A stretch of DNA of 64,000 nt, from assembly GCF_014839805.1 (NCBI RefSeq), contig NW_023591836.1, forward strand, positions 1 to 64,000, given 5' to 3'. Below the pieces are notes generated by a model that ran no database searches, was not told the DNA's origin, and saw only the letters and a list, made by a program, of their open reading frames with translations. Of this stretch, positions 57,485 to 64,000 are shown in pieces (position 1 is the stretch's first letter; each line of letters begins with the position of its first letter). Made by a program: the position numbers and the translations under genes. Origin of the DNA: Manduca sexta (Eukaryota; Arthropoda; Insecta; Lepidoptera; Sphingidae).

Positions 57485-59708
57485 TATTGATGGGCGATCT
57501 CCTCCACGTCCATCTCGGCCACTGCCTGTTGCGGTGGGCTCGCCGCCTGCGGCTGGGACAGAACCTCAGCCGCAGGCGCATTCCTTCTTTGGGGGCGGCG
57601 CCGGTTGCGACGGGAGGGGGCAGCACATGCCTTCCCCCCCTAAGCGGTGCCCGGCGGGCCTGCCAGCGGCCGCGCAGACTGCGCAGTTCGGCGGGGCCTT
57701 ACATTCTCGGATCTTGTGGCCCGCCTGGCCGCAGCGGTAGCAAAGGTCGCTGCGGTCCACTGCGCAGTCGCAGCGCTCCCGGACGTGCCCGGACTCCAGG
57801 CACCGGAAACACCGCATTGGCCGCGACTCTAGGACGGTCACCTTAGCCGCGGTCCAGCCTATTAAGATGCGGCCCGCCCCCTTGACCTTTTGGGCCGCCT
57901 TTATGGGCATTTTCACCCAGGCGGTCCCTACACCTGACCGATCGGGGCGAATCTGCCCTACTTTAATTAGCTCCGAGGAGCACTCACCGGCCTTTGAGAG
58001 GGCCGCTGCGACTGACTCCGGAGTGGCCGTGTAGTCCAGCTCCGTCAGCCGCAGTTCTACAGTCTTTGTGGGTCGGGATACTTTCACATCCTCCGACCCG
58101 AGGCACTCCCTCAGCCTTGCGGCAAGGGAGTCGGCCCTCTCTTCGGAGTTGGCCCCGGGCACCTCGTACATTGGGGCGCCCGTGGCCGCAAACTTTGGCC
58201 TCAACCTGCTGATATCAAGGCCGGTGAGGTCAACTCTCGCCTGGGCGTCCGTCAGTACTTGTTTGTACGACAGCCCCTTGGCCACCGCCGACGGCGTTAG
58301 GGAAATGATAACCGCCGCGGAGCGTGGCGGCCGCAATTTGGGCTCCGCCCTGCGCGTCGGCTGCGGCGGCTGTGCATTGGCCGCTTGCGCTGTAGCGGGC
58401 TTCCCTTTCTTTGACTTCTTGGCCACCACTACCCACGGCGTATCCATTGACGCAGGGGGCCGGCGGCAGCGGACGGGGCTCCGGCGCTGGTTGCACTACC
58501 TGTCCTTTCTTTCCTCCCTTTCTTGTTTTGGGGCCTGGCGCCTTCCTCTTTTCAGGTGCACCGTTCTTCTCGCGGTTTTTCTGGCTGTTGGTGCCGTCGT
58601 GGGCGTCACAGCCGCCGTCGCCGAGGAGGGACCCGCTATGACTTGCGGCGGGGCGCTGGAGGGCCCAGCAACAGGAACGGGGATAGTGGGAGCCGGGGCG
58701 GGAGCAGGTGCAGGCTTGGCCGACTTTTTCCCAATACCTTTGCCCTTTGGCTGCTTACTTTGCGCTCCCCCCAACGATACCATCCGCTACCGGGAGTTGC
58801 GTATCCCCGGTAGTCCTTCGTTCGTGTGCCAATGGGGGGCGCTGTGCCGGGCCCATCTGGATAGACTCCATCCTGGCCTGCACCCTTGCCTCAATCATTG
58901 CCAGCACTTCTTCCGTAGAAGGCTTACTGGCAGACGCCTCTAGTTCTTCTAGGCGCCTCCGTAGGGAGCTGTTTTCCTCCTGCAACTTTTCACGGATTCC
59001 GCAAGTTGGGCTCCGCGCTCTTTCCACTCGCGTGCCTCCTTTTCTAAGCGTGCCATCAACTCGGATTCCGGCTGCTCGACGTATTGTTTTATTGTGTCCG
59101 TCACATGATTGAGTGCTTTCTGCGAGGTCCCTTTTAGGTTCCCCGACTTACGGACTATGTGACGGACCATATGACCGCAGTGTAGCAGGTCTTCCTTCGA
59201 GATGACTCGGGGTTCCTCGATGTCCATGCGTTTCGAGGTCACCGGCCGTTTTTCTTGTCGAAGTTGATCCTCGAGTTCTTTCTCCATTCTTTGACGGGAT
59301 TGCTCCCGCCTTCGAGCGTCGAGCTCTTTTGGGCCTTTTAAGGCCCGCATAATGCCCGGTAGATGGCGGACGCCCTCGTCCTCTGCCATCAGTCGTGACC
59401 GCTTTCGGAGCCGGTTCGTCAGTCTCGCTCGTCAAGCATATTTCGCTCTCCTTGGAGCGAGAGTGCCGTCTCCAGAATTTCTTGCTACGGACCGACGACA
59501 TACTCTCACTTGATTCGGAGTCGATTCCGAAGCTGTCAAAGGCCTTGTGAACTCGGCCGCTACCTCCATGGGCCTTTCAGCCGCACTCTCCTGCACCTCG
59601 TCTACGTCATTGGGCTTTGCACCCGCCGACCTCCGCCTCTCCAGCCGGAACTGGAGTAGGCAATCTCGTCAGTGTGATTTTGGGTTGTTTTAGATTTAAA
59701 AATTCCAT
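57484..59708 (-). pseudogene. E10 ORF1: divergent Gag-like protein
   Basis: The ATG at 59708 begins ME-. The segment 57566-58447 (293 codons) is open and covers the basic patch, the complete Gag core and the knuckles. The third knuckle has an insertion (GGEGMCC). The N-terminal half is split between 58496-58783 (linker), 58755-59027 (coiled coil) and 58949-59389 (KSGNLKGTSQKALN block). Compared with the other copies, many residues differ here, for example AVADGIVGGSAK in place of PVTSGYVGGAPN. Confidence 0.88.
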
Positions 59709-60171
59709 TACTGTTCCCACGAGTATGGGGAAAGGGTGGTCCGCCCAGGCAGTGCCCCTGTACCTGGGTAAGCCTAGCGTAACCCGCACAGAGTGTCGGC
59801 CGGTACTCTGGCGGGGGTCGCACTCGAGACCGAACTACCCATCGGCCATGCATCCCCTCGCGGTGCGCCGCCGCTTGGGATTCGGGGTGATTTTTATAGA
59901 GGTTTTCTTCCTCGCGGTCCGGGCGGTTAAGCCAAGACCCTCGGTCCAGCAGGAGCGCGAGACATATCCACAGACCTCCATACCGGATTACGATCTACGA
60001 CGGCGACAATGGGAGGGAGAGTCCCCCACTGCCTGCTCGGGGCGGGGTGAGCGCACACCGAGCCCGTCGACACCCCCAAGGGCAGAACCGGGGAGCCGCC
60101 CAAGATGGGCCAATCTCGACACTACGACACGACGGCCGCCACAAGAGGCGACGACCGCCAACCACCTCGTT

Positions 60172-60269
60172 GTCAGGATATTCGCCGGCGCGCAGATCAG
60201 CCTGATCGGTCTGATCGACGCGCCGTTGCCCAGGGTGCACCACGTGGAGGTTTCCTGACCTAGCACCCC
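60172..60269 (-). ncRNA. HDV-like ribozyme of E10
   Basis: P1 60263-60269 pairs with 60232-60238. P2 60253-60259 pairs with 60172-60178. P4 60219-60224 pairs with 60187-60192. The catalytic C is the complement of G60184. L3 is TCCACGT (one change from TCCTCGT). All other core bases equal E3. Probably active. Confidence 0.92.
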
Positions 60270-60314
60270 AACCTAACCTAACCTAACCTAACCTAACCTA
60301 ACCTAACCTAACCC
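60270..60314. repeat. Telomeric (CCTAA)n at the proximal border of the array
   Basis: About 44 bases (nine units) of perfect repeat, ending AACCC, the longest uninterrupted telomere block in the window. To the right the composition changes and a plus-strand element starts without a recognisable 5' end. Confidence 0.96.
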
Positions 60315-60701
60315 AGGAAAAGGGCGAGAAATCCACTAACATCACATGTGGCGATACAGGTGCCTCCGCGAATATGGAAGTGCCTCACGGAAGAGGGATC
60401 TGTCCATATTGATGTGCAAAGAGTGAGGGTGGAGGACCAATCTCCTCTTATACAGTGCTCGCGCTGCCTGGGCTATGGGCATGGAAGGCGCTTCTGTCGG
60501 GAACAGGTCGACATATGTAGTCACTGCGGGGGAGCGCATCACAGATCGGAATGTGCCGACTGGATGGCAAAGGTGCCCCCGTCGTGCTGCAACTGCACAA
60601 AGGCCAAGCTCGATGGGGCCGCCCATAGTGCCTTTAGCCCAGAGTGCCCAGTGAGGAGGAAGTGGGAAACCTTAGCGAGATCGGCAATTGCGTACTGCTG
60701 A
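60315..60701 (+). pseudogene. Gag C terminus with three zinc knuckles, 5'-truncated
   Basis: The frame is open from the telomere junction to the TGA at 60699-60701. No ATG is in frame at the beginning, so the N-terminal part of ORF1 is missing. Knuckles: CSRCLGYGHGRRFC (CX2CX4HX4C), CSHCGGAHHRSEC (CX2CX3HX4C) and CCNC...H...C (CX2CX9HX6C). They bind nucleic acid in the retrotransposon RNP. ORF2 begins in another frame at about the stop codon. Confidence 0.85.
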
Positions 60702-61667
60702 GGTGGACAATGGGAACCCGGATCAGACCAGCACCCCAACAAATGCCACATCGACCTTCGTCGTGCAAGTCAATCTGCAGCGTAAGAAGTTGGCAACAGA
60801 GGAGCTTCTTATAGAAGCAACCAACAGAAAGGTCGATGTGGCATTGCTCCAGGAGCCATATGTGGGAAGCAAAGGTAGAATGAGGGATCATCGCGGGGTC
60901 AGAATCTTCCAAGGGATAAACGGAAACGGGGCCGTAGTCAAGTCAGCAATCGCGGTTTTCAACGACGGTTGGACTGCGACCCCGTGCCCGGCCCTAACCA
61001 CGACCAACATCACAGTGGTGAAGATTCAAACCGGAGCGCGTGATCTGATTCTGATCTCGTTCTACTTTGAGCCAGACAAACCCATAGGGCCATACTTGGA
61101 GCAGTTGGGGAAGGCGGTTGAAACACTGGGTCGAAACGGAATCCTCATTGGGGGCGACACCAATGCAAAAAGCATATGGTGGGGCAGCGCAGAGACAGAC
61201 AGTAGAGGAGAAGAAATGGCGGGCATGCTTGGGGAATGGGGACTTCAGGTACTCAACGACGGCGGGTCTCCAACGTTTGAAACGGTGAGAGGAGGAAACT
61301 CCTCACCAGTCATATTGACATAACGGCCTGCTCAGAGGACATAGTGGACAAGATAAACGACTGGAGGGTAGACGATACCATGGCGAGTTCGGACCACAAC
61401 GCGATAACTCTGAAAATTAGAAAAAGTAAAGACAACAATGTTAAACGTAAACATAAAACAACAAGGAAATACAATACAAGGAAAGCAAACTGGACATATT
61501 TTAACGAAAAATTGAAGGAGCTGTTAGAAAATAACAAATTAGAAGAATCAGAAATTATAAATATAAATAATAAAACAAATTTAGACAAGATAATAAATAA
61601 ATATATACAAACAATAATAGAAACTAGCAATAATACAATACCATTAATAAAATCAAAAATAGGATAA
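60690..61667 (+). pseudogene. AP-type endonuclease domain of ORF2, one frameshift
   Basis: The segment 60690-61323 is open and holds VVQVNLQRKKLATEELL, VDVALLQEPYVG, GGDTNAKSIWWGS and the PTFET strand. The frame then shifts (about 61310-61323) into 61344-61667, which carries the catalytic ASSDHNAI motif and a Lys/Asn-rich linker. Residues for metal binding and catalysis (N, E, D/N and SDH) are all visible. No ATG is seen at the ORF1/ORF2 boundary, so the exact start is uncertain. Confidence 0.83.
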
Positions 61668-61669
61668 AC

Positions 61670-63184
61670 TTACCGTGGTGGTCCGATGAACTCGCCAAAA
61701 TGAAGCGTGAGGTGAACACCAAAGAAGGAGAATCCGATGCGCAGCGCCGATCCGAAGAGCCAAGGTCGTCGACGAGTACCTGAAATCAAAAGAAGAATAT
61801 GAGAACGAGGCAAAAGGGGCTCAGGATTGATAGTTGGAAAGAGTTTTGTAGGAAACAGAACAGAGAAACCATTTGGGAAGGAGTCTATAGGATAATAGGA
61901 AAAGCATGCCCGATGAAAGAAGATCTGCCATTAATACACCAAGGACAGACCCTTACCGAAATAGAGTCGGCGAAGCTGTTGGCGGAAACGTTTTACCCAG
62001 AAGACAATCCAGAGACCGATAACGCAGAACATCAGCGGATAAGAAGTGCAGCCACAAAAGTAAATGATAGAGTCTATGATGAACCACATGACCCACCATT
62101 TACCATAGAAGAACTCCACTTAGCTGCAAACAGCTTTAATCCAAAGAAAGCTCCAGGCTCAGACGGTCTTACAGCAGATATCTGCAAACAGGCCATAGCG
62201 GCTTCCCCCAGGGTTATACCTGTCACTGGCTAACAAATGCCTCGAACTTGGCCACTTCCCGACCATCTGGAAGGAGGCAACGGTCATAGTCCTCCGGAAA
62301 CCAGCAAAGGAGGACTATACGAATGCTAAATCGTACAGACCGATAGGCTTGTTACCAGTGATGGGTAAAATCCTGGAAAAGATGGTAGTGGGTCGGGTGA
62401 GGTGGCATCTGCACCCTAGGACACACCCCGCCAGTTTGGCTTTATGCCCCAGAGAGCACCGAAGACTCCCTCTATGTCCTGATGAAGTATATAAGAGACA
62501 GACTATCGGAAAAGAAAATAGTAGTCATTGTTTCATTGGACATAGAGGGAGCCTTGACAGCGCCTGGTGGCCAGCAATCAGTCAGACTGGCGGAGGAAGG
62601 ATGTCCAGCCAACATCAGAAGGGTTGTAGATAGCTACCTCCAGAGCAGAAAAGTTAAAGTAAGGTATTCCGGTGAAGAGGTCGAGAGATGGACCTCCAAG
62701 GGATGCGTACAGGGATCCATTGGAGGCCCAACCTTCTGAATCTGCTCCTCGACCCACTGCTGTTCGAGCTTGACAGACGTGGCAGTCACTGCCAAGCTTT
62801 TGCCGACGACGTGGTGCTCGCGTTTGAAGGGCAAGAGATGGGCGAAATACAAAGAGGGCCAATGAAACGCTGGCCTATGTGAAGGACTGGGAATCCGAAA
62901 CAAACTTAAGTTTGCGCCGCACAAAACCAAGGCCATGGTAATAACGCGCAAGCTTAAGTACGATTCCCCGATCCTCCACATGGGGGCGTAGACATTGGTC
63001 TGGAAAACAAATAAAAATACTGGGAGTCACCATCGACAGCGGGCTGACTTTCAATACTCACGTATCCGAAGTTTGTAGAAAGGCAGTCGCCTTCTACAAC
63101 AAGCTATCCCGGGCGGCGAGGCTGCAATGGGGCTGGGGCCAGACGTTATAAAGCTGCTATATACGGCTGTCGTGGAGCCAGTAG
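61670..63184 (+). pseudogene. Reverse transcriptase domain of ORF2, multiply frameshifted
   Basis: Fingers begin in 61799-62233 (FTIEELHLAANSFNPKKAPGSDG). After a shift near 62215, RPIGLLPVMGKILEKMV follows at about 62340-62400. Motif A (IVVIVSLDIEGA) is in 62482-62739 and is damaged after GA. QGSIGGPTF is interrupted by a shift at 62735. HCQAFADDVVLAFEG (62790-62832) holds the catalytic FADD. The thumb is broken again near 62880 and 62990. It is not expected to be functional. Confidence 0.8.
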
Positions 63185-64000
63185 TTTTATACGGAGCAAG
63201 GGGGCTTTCCGGCCTCGCGAAAACTCGGAGTGAGGAAGCAGCTCGCTGTCGTCCAAAGAGGCTTTGCGCAAAAGCTCACGAAGGCCTACAGAACCGTCTC
63301 ACTAAACTCGGCCCTACTGCTCGCCGGAATATTGCCCCTCGATATACGTGCGAGGGAGAACGCCTCCCTATACGAAATAAAGAGGGATACTCGGCGAGTG
63401 GTGGGAGACCGAGAGGTGGAACGGCCTGTGGCCTACGGCGAGCTCGAGCACCCGGCGCAGCGGAGCATGGTCCGATATCGGTGCCTGGCGGACGGTGCAG
63501 AAGTGAACCAAATTACCAGCCAGTGCCTCTGTATATATACAGATGGCAGCAAAATACAAGACAGAGTCGGAGCGGCAATCTCAATCTGGGAAAATGCCGC
63601 CGAGACAAGAAGCAAAAAATTTAAAATGGAATCCTTCTGCACCGTCTACCAGGCGGAACTGCTGGCCCTTCACGGAGCCACGGAGGAAGCGGTCAAAAGT
63701 GGGAGGGAAATTTGCAGCGTCCTGAGCGACTCGAGGGCGGCGCTGGACACCGTAGCAGACGGAACTTCCCTCCATCCCCTTGCGTTCAAAATTAGGAAAA
63801 ATTTAAGAACATTAAAGGAACGCAACAAAATAATAAACCTATTTTGGATAAAGGCACACGCAGGGATGGTGGGAAATGAGCGAGCAGACGAGCTCGCAAA
63901 GGACGCAGCACTTAAATCCAAAACCAAACCTCAGTATAGCAGATGCCCTGTCTCATACGTCAAGAGACAAATTAGAGCGGAGTCAGTCGACGAATGGGAC
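63185..64000 (+). CDS. Thumb and RNase H domain of ORF2, open to the window end (partial)
   Basis: This frame is open from 63185 to the last base. It starts with the connection segment (KLGVRKQLAVVQRGF, then AYRTVSLNSALLLAG and LDIRARENASLYEIKR, typical of R1/I-like elements). RNase H begins at about 63530 with IYTDGSK (D at 63542). The other acidic residues are seen in CTVYQAELLAL, VLSDSRAAL and GNERADELAK, and WIKAHAG precedes the last. All four D-E-D-D positions are therefore present. The domain would remove RNA from the RNA-DNA hybrid during integration. The protein continues outside the window. Confidence 0.85.

Larger units (their letters stand above)
53742..60269 (-). mobile_element. 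E10: TRAS-like telomeric non-LTR retrotransposon, most proximal and divergent copy
   Basis: Full-length minus-strand copy. Poly(A) 53742-53754, 3' UTR 53755-54334 (A type), ORF2 54335-57484, ORF1 57484-59708, 5' UTR 59709-60269 (A type). ORF2 is closest to E4. ORF1 forms its own subtype, most divergent in the coiled-coil and linker regions. Confidence 0.95.
60315..64000 (+). mobile_element. Plus-strand R1/I-like non-LTR retrotransposon with RNase H, 5'-truncated
   Basis: This is a different element from the array. It is on the opposite strand and less GC-rich, with an A-rich stretch at 61430-61670. It starts inside a Gag frame at the telomere repeat and continues past the window end. It has three zinc knuckles, an endonuclease with SDH, RT with FADD and an RNase H domain. 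Motifs such as VNLQRKKLATEELL, QGSIGGPTF and QAFADDVVL recall R1-clade SART/Waldo elements, recalled without a search. It has several frameshifts. Confidence 0.85.

Noticed and set aside
60346..60348. ATG or GTG near the left end of the plus-strand Gag frame as a true start.
   Set aside because: The ATG at 60346 is in another frame. The Gag frame is open back to the telomere junction, so the start is missing rather than located there.
61430..61670. A-rich stretch as an internal poly(A) tail marking the end of one element.
   Set aside because: It lies inside the open endonuclease/linker frame with the SDH motif at its start, and RT continues after it, so it is Lys/Asn-rich coding sequence.

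Overview
This is eukaryotic, almost certainly insect (or other arthropod), telomeric DNA. There are no ordinary cellular genes. From 1 to about 60,314 the window is a head-to-tail array of GC-rich non-LTR retrotransposons, all read on the minus strand. Short blocks of (CCTAA)n separate them, that is TTAGG-type insect telomere repeat on the other strand. The junctions, site preference and protein layout match the TRAS type of the R1 clade. The G-rich strand TTAGG runs toward low coordinates, so the left edge of the window should be telomere-distal and the right edge centromere-proximal. The species cannot be named from this sequence.

Layout, left to right (E0 to E10): E0 1-541 (5' UTR only, cut by the window edge); E1 556-7160; E2 7200-13794; E3 13905-20452; E4 20482-26923; E5 26965-32923; E6 32945-39345; E7 39385-40876 (3' fragment); E8 40877-47290; E9 47323-53727; E10 53742-60269. 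A full copy is about 6.0-6.6 kb. In element-sense order it holds a 5' end that folds as an HDV-like ribozyme, a 5' UTR of about 0.55-0.65 kb, ORF1 (Gag-like, about 735 codons, coiled coil and three CCHC knuckles), a TAATG stop-start overlap, ORF2 (about 1,050 codons: AP-type endonuclease, reverse transcriptase, C-terminal CCHC finger), a 3' UTR of about 0.58 kb with several hairpins, a poly(A) tail and then telomere repeat. Every copy carries frameshifts as given, mostly 1-2 nt changes in homopolymers, and several carry larger deletions. No single copy has both ORFs open.

The most interesting signal is at the 5' end of each copy. The first 98 nt of each element sense strand fold into the full double pseudoknot of an HDV-like self-cleaving ribozyme (P1, P2, P3, P1.1 and P4, the GGCAAC joining strand and the J4/2 catalytic C). 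The predicted cleavage site falls exactly on the telomere/element junction. This gives a simple way to release exact element 5' ends from read-through or array-long transcripts, as known for R2 in rDNA.

From 60,315 to the end, base composition changes and a different, plus-strand non-LTR retrotransposon begins. It is 5'-truncated at the telomere repeat and has three Gag zinc knuckles, an endonuclease, a broken reverse transcriptase and an RNase H domain that runs off the window. It is R1/I-like, perhaps SART- or Waldo-related, and marks either the proximal border of the telomere array or an insertion of opposite polarity.
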